From contig CANRMU010000005.1 in the NCBI GenBank assembly GCA_947631895.1, positions 1-18,552 of the forward strand: 18,552 bases of DNA. Direction: 5' to 3'. A program made the position numbers and the translations under genes. Below are positions 1 to 8,170 of this stretch, piece by piece. The number at the start of each line of letters is the position of its first letter. The first letter of the stretch is position 1. Origin of the DNA: an uncultured Bacilli bacterium. GTDB taxonomy: Bacteria; Bacillota_I; Bacilli_A; RF39; UBA660. The notes under the pieces are model-generated. The model was not told where the DNA came from and made no database searches. It was given only the letters and a program-made list of their open reading frames with translations.

Positions 1-275
1 TGATATGTTGCCATATCACTACATTTATTATGTACACTAAATTTATATGGTTTTAGTTTTCTTCCTTCACTATCTAAGATTGGATAGGTTTTTAATAAGC
101 TTATATCATCTGATTCACTTTCAATATCAATATTTAAACATGCTGAATTAACAACATTTTCTGCCGTTTGTTCTTTTGTTAGTATCCAATATGCATAAGT
201 TACTCCTACAACTAATAGTAATACTCCTATTACTCCTATAGTTATAAATAAATATTTCTTTTTCTTATTTTCCAT
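1..275 (-). CDS. SipW/TasA-like secreted surface protein, N-terminal part
   Basis: This gene is read from the ATG at 275 and runs off the left edge, so only the first 91 codons are visible. The protein starts with a Lys-rich stretch (MENKKKKY) followed by a hydrophobic segment at about residues 8-26 that ends in GVTYAYW. That arrangement is typical of signal peptides of TasA/camelysin-like proteins processed by SipW-type peptidases. The mature part seen so far is polar and contains two cysteines. A GAGG Shine-Dalgarno sequence lies 6 nt before the ATG. The product is probably exported and surface-associated or fibre-forming, but the family call rests on the signal region alone because the rest is missing. 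The next gene upstream on this strand ends at 387 with its own terminator, so this gene is probably transcribed separately. Confidence 0.7.
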   Translation of the reverse strand, partial: MENKKKKYLFITIGVIGVLLLVVGVTYAYWILTKEQTAENVVNSACLNIDIESESDDISLLKTYPILDSEGRKLKPYKFSVHNKCSDMATY

Positions 276-331
276 TTTATACCTCTTTCTTATGTTTAGC
301 ATTATTGAATGCTTTTATACTATTAAAAATA

Positions 332-355
332 TTATATAACTAAATGGTTATATAA
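332..355 (-). terminator. AT-rich hairpin, possible second terminator
   Basis: A perfect 9-bp inverted repeat, TTATATAAC at 332-340 and GTTATATAA at 347-355, has a 6-nt loop. On the minus strand it is followed by a short T-rich run. It lies just downstream of the terminator at 362-384 and may be a back-up terminator or part of the leader of the surface-protein gene. Confidence 0.4.
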
Positions 356-361
356 TAAATC

Positions 362-384
362 AAAAAAAATAGCTTGACACTATT
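362..384 (-). terminator. Rho-independent terminator of the gmk-to-methyltransferase operon
   Basis: On the minus strand the stem AATAG/CTATT (7-nt loop) is followed by eight T residues. It begins 2 nt after the methyltransferase stop codon. The stem is short, but the T-tract and position are typical. Confidence 0.6.
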
Positions 385-386
385 CT

Positions 387-1247
387 TTACATCTTTATCC
401 AATAAGTAGTCATTCCACATGGTAAAATTAAATTACTATTTTTAACAGGTATGCCTATTTCATCTGATAATATATTTCCCTTTTTTTTAATTATTATTTT
501 TAAAATATCTTCAATAATAGTCTTAGATAAACCAGTACTATAAGAATTAATTAAAAATAAAATTGGTTTATCACTTAATAATTCACTACATAATTTAACT
601 AAATTATATAAATCTTTTTCAACTTGCCATACTTCATGCTTACTTCCCCTACCAAAACTAGGCGGGTCCATTAATATAATATCGTATTTATTACCTCTTT
701 TAATTTCTCTTTTAACAAATTTAAGACAATCATCAACAATAAATCTAATTTTCTTATCTTCTAAATTATTTAATTTAACATTTTCTTTAGCCCAATCAAC
801 CATTCCTCTTGATGAATCAACATGAACAACACTTGCTCCTTCTTTTAAAGCCGCAACAGTAGCAGCACCAGTATAAGCAAATAAGTTTAAAACTTTAACT
901 TCTCTATTTTCATTCCTAATTAAATCTCTAATTAAGTTCCAATTAACAGCTTGTTCAGGAAATAATCCCGTATGTTTAAAACCCATTAATTTTAATTTAA
1001 AAGCTAAATCTTGATATTTAACAATAAACTCATTTGGCATTTTAGGATTTATTATTTGCCAGGAGCCTCCTCCAGTATTACTTCTTATATATTTTGCATC
1101 AACTTTATTCCATAAATTACTTTTTTCTTCATCCCATATTACTTGAGGGTCTGGTCTTGCTAAAATTAAATTACCCCATCTTTCTAATTTGTCTTTATGG
1201 GCTAAATCTAATAGCTCATAATCTTTAAAATCATTAACTAATCTCAT
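387..1247 (-). CDS. Class I SAM-dependent methyltransferase, RlmI/RlmK-like (COG1092 type)
   Basis: The 286-aa protein carries a Rossmann-fold methyltransferase core. The SAM-binding motif I is LNLFAYTG at residues 120-127, the acidic residue after strand 2 is D144, and the catalytic-loop motif MDPPSFG is at residues 193-199. The N-terminal stretch around RWGNLILARPDPQVIW (residues 23-38) and the spacing match the RlmI-type family, which methylates cytosine or guanine in 23S rRNA. The N-terminal PUA domain of full-length RlmI (about 390 aa) is absent, so the exact target base is unknown. The start codon overlaps the stop of the DUF308 gene by 4 nt (ATGA), which indicates translational coupling as the last gene of the operon. 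rRNA methylation is inferred from the family. Confidence 0.82.
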   Translation of the reverse strand: MRLVNDFKDYELLDLAHKDKLERWGNLILARPDPQVIWDEEKSNLWNKVDAKYIRSNTGGGSWQIINPKMPNEFIVKYQDLAFKLKLMGFKHTGLFPEQAVNWNLIRDLIRNENREVKVLNLFAYTGAATVAALKEGASVVHVDSSRGMVDWAKENVKLNNLEDKKIRFIVDDCLKFVKREIKRGNKYDIILMDPPSFGRGSKHEVWQVEKDLYNLVKLCSELLSDKPILFLINSYSTGLSKTIIEDILKIIIKKKGNILSDEIGIPVKNSNLILPCGMTTYWIKM

Positions 1248-1777
1248 TTTATTTTTCCTTTAGTTAAATAAGCTAAGAATGGATCTAAAAATTCAAATAT
1301 TCCCGTAATTAAAATAAAATAACCAAAAACAATAATATGGGTTTCAATGCCAAATAAGAAATTAATACTCGTTAAAATACCTGTTATTACAAATAAAAAT
1401 AATAATGCTGTTTCAAATTGCCACATTTTACTTTTTTTATCATGATACATATCAGCTTTTTTTAATTTAATTAAAGATAAACATAATAACCAAATTAAAA
1501 TTGTAATGGCTAGATATTTTGGGGTTTCAACAACTTTTAAAACATAACCTACTATCCCAACTACTAAACTTGCTAGACAAGTAAAAGCACTAGTGTAATC
1601 TTTACTTTTCATTGTAAGTAAAAAACTAATAGCATTAACAATTGCATAAAAAATCATAGTCCCAACAAATAATTCATTAAAGAATGTCCAGCCAAGTAAA
1701 GGACAAACAAGTAAAAATATACCATTTAAAATTAATAATCCACTGCAAACCATATTCTTTTTTAAAACTTCTAACAT
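1244..1777 (-). CDS. DUF308/HdeD-like integral membrane protein
   Basis: This 177-aa protein is mostly hydrophobic, with about five to six membrane segments (roughly residues 10-30, 36-55, 62-80, 86-102, 120-140 and 146-166) joined by short Lys-rich loops. Length and pattern match DUF308/HdeD-like proteins, whose best-known member is an acid-stress membrane protein of Escherichia coli. Their function in Gram-positive bacteria is not known. A GAGGTGA Shine-Dalgarno sequence lies 5-6 nt before the ATG. The gene starts 32 nt after the HAD gene and overlaps the methyltransferase by 4 nt, so it is inside the operon. The family call rests on topology and length rather than a signature motif. Confidence 0.6.
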   Translation of the reverse strand: MLEVLKKNMVCSGLLILNGIFLLVCPLLGWTFFNELFVGTMIFYAIVNAISFLLTMKSKDYTSAFTCLASLVVGIVGYVLKVVETPKYLAITILIWLLCLSLIKLKKADMYHDKKSKMWQFETALLFLFVITGILTSINFLFGIETHIIVFGYFILITGIFEFLDPFLAYLTKGKIK

Positions 1778-1809
1778 AACTACTCACCTCATCATAATCA
1801 TAAACTTTT

Positions 1810-2379
1810 TTAATATTTTTGTAAAGTATTGTTCTTTTTCATTAACACTCTTTTTATATCTAACCAATCATTAACTCTTATTAAATTTTCTTCTTCTAAA
1901 TCTAAATCTTTATTATGCCATGCTGTATAAAGAAGTTTTAATTTAGCATTTTTTAGATTTTCTAATTTATCATCTATTTTAATATCACAATTAACAATTG
2001 CTTTATCTTCAGCGAAAATATAATTTCTAGGATCTATAAAATCTAAGTTTTCATATAAAAATTGATATTTATCTTTTAAATTATTTCCAGCATAAGAAAT
2101 TATTTCTGGCCATATATAAGCAGTACAAATATATATCTTATAAATTTCATTAAGTTCTTTTAAAACTTCATAACAATTAGGTAATAAAACCGCATTTTGA
2201 TACATATTTAAATCTTTAAACTTATTAAAAAAATCCATCTTTTTATTTCCTAATAATTCTTGTAAACTATAAAATTTATATTGATTAATATCTATTTTCT
2301 TTCCTAAATATTCTTCTAAATAGTAAATAAAATTACCACTAGTTAAAACATCATCCATATCAATCATTATTGTTTGCAA
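1810..2379 (-). CDS. HAD-superfamily 5'(3')-deoxyribonucleotidase-like phosphatase
   Basis: The 189-aa protein begins with a canonical HAD motif I, IDMDDVLT (residues 6-13), giving the nucleophile D7 and the acid/base D9. A motif II-like CTAY (about residue 86) follows, and a C-terminal motif III/IV-like DIKIDDKLENL binds Mg. This layout with a small helical cap fits the 5'(3')-deoxyribonucleotidase family (NT5C type), which dephosphorylates nucleoside monophosphates. That role is compatible with co-transcription with guanylate kinase. The first 13 nt overlap the end of the 124-aa gene, implying translational coupling. The substrate is inferred from family membership. Confidence 0.75.
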   Translation of the reverse strand: MQTIMIDMDDVLTSGNFIYYLEEYLGKKIDINQYKFYSLQELLGNKKMDFFNKFKDLNMYQNAVLLPNCYEVLKELNEIYKIYICTAYIWPEIISYAGNNLKDKYQFLYENLDFIDPRNYIFAEDKAIVNCDIKIDDKLENLKNAKLKLLYTAWHNKDLDLEEENLIRVNDWLDIKRVLMKKNNTLQKY

Positions 2380-2741
2380 ATTAACACCTTCTTTAAATCA
2401 CTTTCTTTAACATGTAAGTTATTTATACGATCATCTATTATTTGTTTTATTAAATTATAACTTTTACTATTAACATTTAAATTTAGAATTAATATTTTAG
2501 TATATTCTAAACTTATATCAATTAAATTATTTAAGGCTTTTACAACAATATACCAATTATTATTTTCTAAATTAAAAACTCCTCCATTAGTTAAACTAGT
2601 AAAAACAATCTCGCCATTTATAACTTTAATAATATTTACTTCATTTAAATTAAAACCATAATTAATTTTATTACTAAGATTATAAGATATTATTATGCCA
2701 ACTTTTTGATCATTATCATAAATATCTCTTACTCCTAGCAT
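2367..2741 (-). CDS. Unknown 124-aa protein between gmk and the HAD gene
   Basis: I do not recognise this protein. It is 124 aa, rich in Asn, Ile and Leu, with no signal peptide or membrane segment. The predicted texture is alternating short beta strands (for example VGIIISYNL, NIIKVINGEIVF, TKILILNLNV) followed by a C-terminal helical, charged tail. A GGGGGAT Shine-Dalgarno sequence lies just before the ATG, 10 nt after the gmk stop, and the 3' end overlaps the HAD gene by 13 nt. The tight packing supports a real gene. In Bacillus, gmk is followed by rpoZ (omega), but this protein shows no omega signature and is longer. Confidence 0.6.
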   Translation of the reverse strand: MLGVRDIYDNDQKVGIIISYNLSNKINYGFNLNEVNIIKVINGEIVFTSLTNGGVFNLENNNWYIVVKALNNLIDISLEYTKILILNLNVNSKSYNLIKQIIDDRINNLHVKESDLKKVLICKQ

Positions 2742-2751
2742 ATAATCCCCC

Positions 2752-3423
2752 TTAAAATTCTTTTATATCATTATTATATTCTTTATCCATTAAAAATTCA
2801 TGAATTATTTCTTCCTCATTTTCAACATATATTTCTTCTATTCTATCTACCCGGCATTTTTCACTAATTAAGATAGCTTCAACTTTTTTTACGGCTTCAT
2901 CTAAATTGTCATTTACAACAACATAATTATATTTAGATACTTCATTTATTTCTTGATAGGCTCTTTGAAATCTTTTAATTATTTGTTCATTGTTTTCAGT
3001 TCCCCGTTTTTTAATTCTTTTTTTAACTTCTTCCATACTAGGAGGTAAGATAAAAATCAAGATTGTTTCGGGAAACATTTCTTTAATAATACCAGCCCCT
3101 TCTACTTCAATTTCTAAGATTACATCTTTACCTTCATTTAATAAATTATTAACTTCTAGTTTAGGAGTTCCATAATAATTACCAGAATAATTAGTATATT
3201 CTAATAGTTCATTATTCTTTATTTTTTCTTCAAATTCTTCTTTTGTTACAAAATGATATGTTTTACCTGGAATATCATTTGCTCTTATTGGCCTAGAAGT
3301 ATAAGATATTGATAAATAAATATTATCGTTTTTTTCAAGTAATTTATTAATAACTGAACCCTTACCTGCACAACTAATGCCAGAAATAATAATTAAATCT
3401 CCCCTTTTACGTTTTTTAATCAC
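2752..3423 (-). CDS. gmk: Guanylate kinase
   Basis: Guanylate kinase phosphorylates GMP to GDP using ATP in the cytoplasm, an essential step in purine nucleotide supply. The 223-aa protein has the P-loop GISCAGKGS (residues 15-23), the GMP-binding segment SYTSRPIRANDIPG followed by YHFVT, the EYTNYSGNYYGTP region and the adenine-side RIKKRG element. The P-loop departs from the usual GPSGAGKGT (Ile for Pro, Cys for Gly, Ser for Thr), but the Lys and overall pattern are kept. The start is a GTG at 3423 with AGGAG 8 nt upstream. The C-terminus is about 15 residues longer than usual and acidic. It is the first gene of a five-gene operon, with a likely promoter at 3447-3474. Confidence 0.93.
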   Translation of the reverse strand: MIKKRKRGDLIIISGISCAGKGSVINKLLEKNDNIYLSISYTSRPIRANDIPGKTYHFVTKEEFEEKIKNNELLEYTNYSGNYYGTPKLEVNNLLNEGKDVILEIEVEGAGIIKEMFPETILIFILPPSMEEVKKRIKKRGTENNEQIIKRFQRAYQEINEVSKYNYVVVNDNLDEAVKKVEAILISEKCRVDRIEEIYVENEEEIIHEFLMDKEYNNDIKEF

Positions 3424-3446
3424 TTTAATCGCTCCTTTTTTTCTTT

Positions 3447-3474
3447 ATTATAATATAAAAAACTTTATTTCCAA
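3447..3474 (-). promoter_or_regulatory. Candidate promoter of the gmk operon
   Basis: On the minus strand TTGGAA (3474-3469), a 16-nt spacer and a perfect TATAAT (3452-3447) lie 24 nt before the GTG of gmk. The -35 box falls inside the loop and stem of the PBP terminator, so termination and re-initiation are packed into about 40 bp. Confidence 0.5.
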
Positions 3475-3485
3475 AGAATAAAGTT
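3455..3485 (-). terminator. Rho-independent terminator of the PBP gene
   Basis: A perfect 9-bp stem AACTTTATT/AATAAAGTT (3461-3469 and 3477-3485) with a 7-nt loop is followed on the minus strand by a T-run. It starts 3 nt after the PBP stop codon. Confidence 0.75.
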
Positions 3486-3488
3486 ACT

Positions 3489-5378
3489 TTAATTTAATCC
3501 TTCTAAATAATTAGTCATTTTAAGACTAATATTTTTTGTAAAAGGATATGTATAAGTTTCACTATTAGTGATATTAGGTGCAATGACTACCATACTGTAT
3601 TTAGGTTCATTTCTTGGATAAAAAAGGGCTAATGTGGAATTAATGGTTTCCACATCAACTACGCCATCATTATTACTATCATAAAATGTTTCACTGGTTC
3701 CCGTTTTTCCTGATACCTCTAAATCAGGATTAGCATAACTAGAGGCTGTCCCGCCATGAAAGACTTCATAAAATCCTTCTAATATTCGGTCATAAAAACC
3801 CTGATCTAATTCTACTTCATTTAATATTTCACTATCTTTTTGGGCAATGTTTAATTTTAATCTTTTTCCCCGATTAGCAATGGTATTGATATATTGAAAT
3901 AATTCGACAGGTGTATAAGTATCGTATTGGCCAATTGATAAGTTAAGAAGTAAATCCCCACTGATGGTCTCGCCTATCATGCCAATTTTTTCATTTGGTA
4001 AATCAATATTGGTTAGCGAACCTAAACCATAAGAGGCAAAAGTATCTCGATAAGTATTAAAGTTTTCGATAGTTACCGGTAGTTCCATATTATAGTGATA
4101 AGTATTACCAGTTGTTTTAATGGCTGTTACAAATTGAAAATAATTACTTGATGTTTTTAAAGCTGTGATATCATCAACATATCCTAATCTTTTATAAGAA
4201 CATTTTGATGGCTGATAATAAAGTTTAACACAACTATCTAATAATTTTTGACCAACTGTTATAGCACCGGTTTTATAACCTACCGTTGAACTAGCCCCTT
4301 TAACTACACTACCCATCGCAAATGAAGATGATAACATTCTTCCTGTTATTTCTTTAAAACTTCCATCATCATTTAAAATAATACCACTCATTGCTAAAAT
4401 ATTACCTGTTAGAGGTTCGCCAATAATACTATAAGCATCATGAAAATATCTACTTTGCTTTTTATTCCTTGCTAAAACTAATTCATTTTTTAATTCACTT
4501 TCTAATTTTAATTGTAAATCAATATCAATATTTAAAACTAAATCATTCCCCCTTTTTTCTTCACTTACTAAATCTAGGGAATAATCACTATTAACTAAAT
4601 AAGTTGCTTTCTTGCCCTTTAAAACATCTTCATAAGTTTTTTCTAAACCACTTATTCCTACTACATCTTCTAAATTATATCCATCTAAAACATATTGTTT
4701 ACTATCTTCTTTAGGAATACTTCCCACTGAACCAAATATATCTCTTAAAGTATCATTATAAGGATAAACTCTTTTACTACTAACAACAATTCTTAACGAC
4801 GAAATATTATTTTCCATAATCTTTAAAGCTTCTTCTTCACTTACTTCTTTTAATAAATATTTATCTTGATAATAATATCCTTCATTCATTAAAGAATATA
4901 AATAAATTATTTTTTGCTCATATTCCGTATATTCTAATGCTTCTATAGGAATTCTTTCTAATTTATAATTTAAAATATCATCTTTACTAATTTTTCTTTC
5001 CTCTAATAAACGATATTCATCAGCACTAATTAAATCATCACCATTATTATGTTTTACTAAATAATAATTTTTTTTCATCTTTTCAGTGACATTAAAATCT
5101 TTAACATAATTTACTAGACTCTTAGCAATTTCTAATTCTTCTTCACTTTTAATACTAGGATTTTTATGATAAACAATATTCAAAACACCAACATTGTCAA
5201 CTAAAACTTTCCCATTACGATCTAAAATTCTTCCTCTTGGAGCTGAAAGACCTTCCACTATTGCTTCGGTTTTAATTTTTAAATCTTCTAAATGTTCTTC
5301 ATGATGATTAAGATTAATATTTAATAAAACACTTAAAAAAACTACAAAGAAAATCGTAACTACTGATTTTAGATTCAT
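3489..5378 (-). CDS. Class B penicillin-binding protein (PBP2-like D,D-transpeptidase)
   Basis: This 629-aa protein cross-links peptidoglycan outside the membrane. One N-terminal membrane anchor (about residues 5-23) is followed by the PBP dimerisation domain, which begins at APRGRILDRNG (residues 46-56). The transpeptidase domain carries all three active-site motifs: S357-V-V-K360 (SxxK), S410-S-N412 (SxN) and K558-T-G560 (KTG). The segment around SxxK is unusual (FAMGSVVKG instead of the common PGSTFK). No glycosyltransferase domain is present, as expected for class B. The start at 5378 has AGGTGA 7 nt upstream. The gene stands alone with its own terminator and is divergent from the DUF2624 gene. 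Whether it serves elongation or division cannot be read from the sequence; no partner such as rodA or ftsW is nearby. Confidence 0.9.
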   Translation of the reverse strand: MNLKSVVTIFFVVFLSVLLNINLNHHEEHLEDLKIKTEAIVEGLSAPRGRILDRNGKVLVDNVGVLNIVYHKNPSIKSEEELEIAKSLVNYVKDFNVTEKMKKNYYLVKHNNGDDLISADEYRLLEERKISKDDILNYKLERIPIEALEYTEYEQKIIYLYSLMNEGYYYQDKYLLKEVSEEEALKIMENNISSLRIVVSSKRVYPYNDTLRDIFGSVGSIPKEDSKQYVLDGYNLEDVVGISGLEKTYEDVLKGKKATYLVNSDYSLDLVSEEKRGNDLVLNIDIDLQLKLESELKNELVLARNKKQSRYFHDAYSIIGEPLTGNILAMSGIILNDDGSFKEITGRMLSSSFAMGSVVKGASSTVGYKTGAITVGQKLLDSCVKLYYQPSKCSYKRLGYVDDITALKTSSNYFQFVTAIKTTGNTYHYNMELPVTIENFNTYRDTFASYGLGSLTNIDLPNEKIGMIGETISGDLLLNLSIGQYDTYTPVELFQYINTIANRGKRLKLNIAQKDSEILNEVELDQGFYDRILEGFYEVFHGGTASSYANPDLEVSGKTGTSETFYDSNNDGVVDVETINSTLALFYPRNEPKYSMVVIAPNITNSETYTYPFTKNISLKMTNYLEGLN

Positions 5379-5444
5379 ATTAAAATCACCTATTTTTAGT
5401 ATTCATTTTTTTTTAAAATTCATACACTATAGATAGGTGATGTT

Positions 5445-5705
5445 ATGTTTGAATTAATTAAAAGATATATGGATAAATTAACTATTGATGATGTAAATAA
5501 TTTTGCAATTAATAATAATGTTAATTTAAATGAACAAGAATTATCTTTTACTTATCAATTTGTTAAAAAAAATTGGGAAACAATTCTTGCTAACCCAAAT
5601 AGTTTAAATTTAGAACGTTATAAAAATGAATTTAGTGAAGAAAATTTTCTTAAAATTAAACATTTAATTAAAATTTATTATCAAAAATATGGTCATTATT
5701 TATAA
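5445..5705 (+). CDS. DUF2624 / YqfT-like small protein
   Basis: An 86-aa helical, charged protein starting MFELIKRYMDKLTIDDV. Its size and character resemble DUF2624 (Bacillus YqfT). In Bacillus subtilis, yqfT sits next to nfo (yqfS). Here it is also next to nfo, but convergent, with the two stop codons overlapping by 10 bp, so the neighbourhood is kept while the orientation differs. An AGGTGATG Shine-Dalgarno sequence directly precedes the ATG, and a TATAGA -10-like box lies just upstream. Function is unknown in any species as far as I know. The assignment relies on the neighbour and general resemblance. Confidence 0.62.
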   Translation: MFELIKRYMDKLTIDDVNNFAINNNVNLNEQELSFTYQFVKKNWETILANPNSLNLERYKNEFSEENFLKIKHLIKIYYQKYGHYL

Positions 5706-6595
5706 TATTCATTTATTTTTTCAATAAGTTTTTCATCAAATTGTTGATTTAAAATCATTTCGATTTCAAATTTATAAGGAGGATATATTCTTTCTTTATC
5801 TAATATATCTTTTCCCACATAAGGTGTTTCTAATATTTTAGGAACATCTTTTAATTTATCATGATAAATTATTTTTAATAGAGTTTCTAAACCAATTGTT
5901 CCATAACCAATATTTTCATGACGATCTTTATGAGTACCAAGAGCATTTTTGCTATCATTTATATGAATACAATGAATTTTATCTAAGCCTATCATTTGAT
6001 CAAACAAATTTAAGTATTCATCAAAATTATTTAAATCAACACCTGAATCATTTAAATGACAAGTATCAAGACAAACTCCAATTGGATAATGAATATTATC
6101 AACAATTGTTTTTAATTCATCTAAATTAATTCCTAATTCAGTTCCTTTACCAGCCATTGTTTCTAATAAAATTTGACATTTAGATGATTTAGCCAAAATG
6201 ATATTTAAAGCATCAATTATATTTTTAATAGCCACATCTCTTGGAATACTAACAGCACTTCCTGGATGTAAGACCATATAAGAAATTCCAAGTTCATCAC
6301 ATCTTTTTAATTCTTCAGTTAAAAAATTAATACTAAATTGCCATTTCGATTCATCTAAGTTATTTGCTAAATTAATTATATATGGAGCATGACAAATAAC
6401 TTTATCAATTAAAATATTATTTTCTTGCATTAACTTTTTAGCCTCATTTGTTAAAGAACTATCAATACTTTTACGTAAAGTGTTTTGAGGGGCTCCTGTA
6501 TAAAACATAAAAGTATTAGCATTATAAGATATAGCTTCTTTTACACTTCCAAGTAATTGGTCTTTGCCAAAACCAACATGACTTCCAATAATCAT
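5696..6595 (-). CDS. nfo: Endonuclease IV (AP endonuclease, Nfo)
   Basis: This 299-aa enzyme cuts DNA 5' of abasic sites and removes 3'-blocking groups in base-excision repair. The family's zinc-site residues are in place: H69 (ICHAPY), H110 (VLHPG), E145 (LLETMAGKG), D177 and H180 (CLDTCH), the HINDSK segment and the DRHENIG segment. The length is normal. CLDTCH is followed by LNDSG rather than the more usual FAAG, a modest variation. The start at 6595 has GGAAGTGA just upstream and is 14 nt after the pseudopilin stop, so it is transcribed with the pseudopilin and SDR genes. The 3' end overlaps the convergent DUF2624 gene by 10 bp. Confidence 0.95.
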   Translation of the reverse strand: MIIGSHVGFGKDQLLGSVKEAISYNANTFMFYTGAPQNTLRKSIDSSLTNEAKKLMQENNILIDKVICHAPYIINLANNLDESKWQFSINFLTEELKRCDELGISYMVLHPGSAVSIPRDVAIKNIIDALNIILAKSSKCQILLETMAGKGTELGINLDELKTIVDNIHYPIGVCLDTCHLNDSGVDLNNFDEYLNLFDQMIGLDKIHCIHINDSKNALGTHKDRHENIGYGTIGLETLLKIIYHDKLKDVPKILETPYVGKDILDKERIYPPYKFEIEMILNQQFDEKLIEKINEYYK

Positions 6596-6609
6596 AACTT
6601 CACTTCCTA

Positions 6610-7101
6610 CTACTTTCTTAAGGTTTGACCATCAGTATTTTCACAAGTATTTGTTACTTGCATATCATTTTTCTTAGATATTACACCATCTTCATAGGCT
6701 TTTCCTTTAATATTTAAATTAGTTAATGTTGATTTTCCAACATAAAAGTCATTATTAGCTAACCAAGCTGTATAATTAATAATTTGCCCATCTTCATTAG
6801 ATTCAATTAAAATACTTCCACTATATTCTTCCCTACTTTCTAAAAGAAATAAATTATTAGCTTTAAGCCATTCTACAGAATAACATACTTTACTATTGGT
6901 ATTAACTTTTTTATTTACTAAGTCAATTTGATAAGCACTTCCAGCAGCCTGCATAGCTCTTATAACTTCGGTTTTAAAAACTTGTTTTTTTTCATTTTTT
7001 AGCATACTACTAACAAACATACTACATATTAAAATGACAAAAATTAAAATGACAGTTACAATTAGTGATTCAACAACACTAAAACCACGCTTATTTTTCA
7101 T
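6610..7101 (-). CDS. Type IV pilin-like (pseudopilin) protein
   Basis: The 163-aa protein starts MKNKRGFSVVESLIVTVIL, a class III prepilin signal: a short basic leader, Gly before the cleavage site, Phe at +1, and Glu at +5 followed by about 20 hydrophobic residues. Prepilin peptidase would cut after Gly6. The remainder is a soluble domain with two cysteines, one near VCYSVEW and one in TNTCENTDG, which could form a disulphide. No pilus ATPase, platform protein or peptidase is in this window, so it is an orphan here. An AGGAG Shine-Dalgarno sequence lies 8 nt before the ATG and falls inside the last codons of the SDR gene. Membership in a competence-type or type II-like machine is inferred. 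Confidence 0.78.
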   Translation of the reverse strand: MKNKRGFSVVESLIVTVILIFVILICSMFVSSMLKNEKKQVFKTEVIRAMQAAGSAYQIDLVNKKVNTNSKVCYSVEWLKANNLFLLESREEYSGSILIESNEDGQIINYTAWLANNDFYVGKSTLTNLNIKGKAYEDGVISKKNDMQVTNTCENTDGQTLRK

Positions 7102-7104
7102 AAC

Positions 7105-7893
7105 TCATACTCCTACACTATTAGTTTCAGGCAAAGTACTACCACCATCAATAACAATGGTTTGCCCGGTTATATAACTACATTCATCACTTGCTAAAAA
7201 TAAAACTAAATTTCCTAATTCTTCAATAGTTCCAAGTCTTTTTAGGGGAATACCTAGACGAATACTTTCAATTACTTTTTCAGGATTTTTTTTATCAGTT
7301 TCTTTAGCAATGCCTTCAACCATTGGAGTCATTATATATCCTGGTAAAATGGCATTTACTAAGATATTATTATCAACTAATTCCATTGCTAAAGCTTTGG
7401 TAAAACCAATAAGAGCAGCTTTTGTTGTGGCATAAGCAACTTCTCCAACATCGGCAACCATTGGTCCTGTAACACTTGATAAATTAATAATTCTTCCAGC
7501 TTTACTCTTTTTTATATATGGTAAAAAAGCTTTAGTAACATTCCATGTTCCTTTAATATTAATATCAAAATGAAAATCTCTTATTTCATCACTCATTTTA
7601 GCAAAAGTCTCTAATTTAGCAACCCCAGCATTATTAACTAAAATATCAATTTTCTTTTGCTCGCTCATAATGTCTTTAACTATTTCATCTAACATCTTCT
7701 TATCTCTAATATCAACAATATAACCACTTACATTAGAATAATCTTTTTTTAATTCTTTAATAGTTTTCTTTAATTCTTCACTATAATCTAAAATATAAAC
7801 TCTAGCATTAGCTTTTAATAAAGCTTTAACTATACCTAAACCATTTCCCATTGCTCCACCAGTAACAACCGCAACTTTATTTGTTAAATCCAT
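7105..7893 (-). CDS. SDR-family oxidoreductase, FabG-like
   Basis: A 262-aa classical short-chain dehydrogenase/reductase. The nucleotide-binding motif is TGGAMGNGLG (residues 11-20) and NNAG is at 87-90. The catalytic residues are N112, S140, Y154 and K158 (YATTK), with the C-terminal GQTIVIDGGS typical of the FabG group. D36 after the second strand favours NAD(H) over NADP(H). The start at 7893 is chosen because AAGGAGG lies 7 nt upstream; the longer reading frame, with 11 more codons, has no ribosome-binding site. It overlaps no neighbour but carries the Shine-Dalgarno sequence of the next gene in its last codons. The substrate is unknown; genes for fatty-acid synthesis are not nearby. Confidence 0.88.
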   Translation of the reverse strand: MDLTNKVAVVTGGAMGNGLGIVKALLKANARVYILDYSEELKKTIKELKKDYSNVSGYIVDIRDKKMLDEIVKDIMSEQKKIDILVNNAGVAKLETFAKMSDEIRDFHFDINIKGTWNVTKAFLPYIKKSKAGRIINLSSVTGPMVADVGEVAYATTKAALIGFTKALAMELVDNNILVNAILPGYIMTPMVEGIAKETDKKNPEKVIESIRLGIPLKRLGTIEELGNLVLFLASDECSYITGQTIVIDGGSTLPETNSVGV

Positions 7894-7947
7894 AACTTTC
7901 CTCCTTAGTTTATAAACATTATACAATGAAAAAAAGGAATTTAAAAG

Positions 7948-8169
7948 TTACAAATTATTATTCTTATTATATTCTTTTAACTTTTCTAATTCCTTTTTTT
8001 CAATACTCATATTTTTAATATCTTTTAAGATAACATCATCAACAAATAAAGAATGATTTTGACATTTAATATTAATTCCAATATTATTTTTAAATAAGGT
8101 CTTTACTAATATTTCTTCACCATCATCTAAATAAATAATATCTTTTTCATTTTCTTTAATGATTTTCAT
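7948..8169 (-). CDS. Unknown 73-aa protein coupled to the HTH regulator
   Basis: I do not recognise this small protein. It begins MKIIKENEKDIIYLDDGEE, looks like a short beta-sheet domain (residues 1-50) and ends in a charged helix (about 54-73). The start at 8169 lies one base after the stop of the HTH gene (TAA, A, ATG), so the two are translationally coupled. GGGAAG from the end of the HTH gene serves as the Shine-Dalgarno sequence. A longer frame starting at 8211 would overlap the HTH gene and has no ribosome-binding site. Its pairing with a small regulator resembles toxin-antitoxin layout, but no toxin motif is visible. Confidence 0.6.
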   Translation of the reverse strand: MKIIKENEKDIIYLDDGEEILVKTLFKNNIGINIKCQNHSLFVDDVILKDIKNMSIEKKELEKLKEYNKNNNL

Positions 8170-8170
8170 T

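Noticed and set aside
2990..3175. Plus-strand open frame of 61 codons
   Set aside because: It lies fully inside gmk on the other strand, has no ribosome-binding site and no family resemblance.
5896..6129. Plus-strand open frame of 77 codons
   Set aside because: It is antisense to nfo and reads as an artificial His/Tyr/Asn-rich composition.
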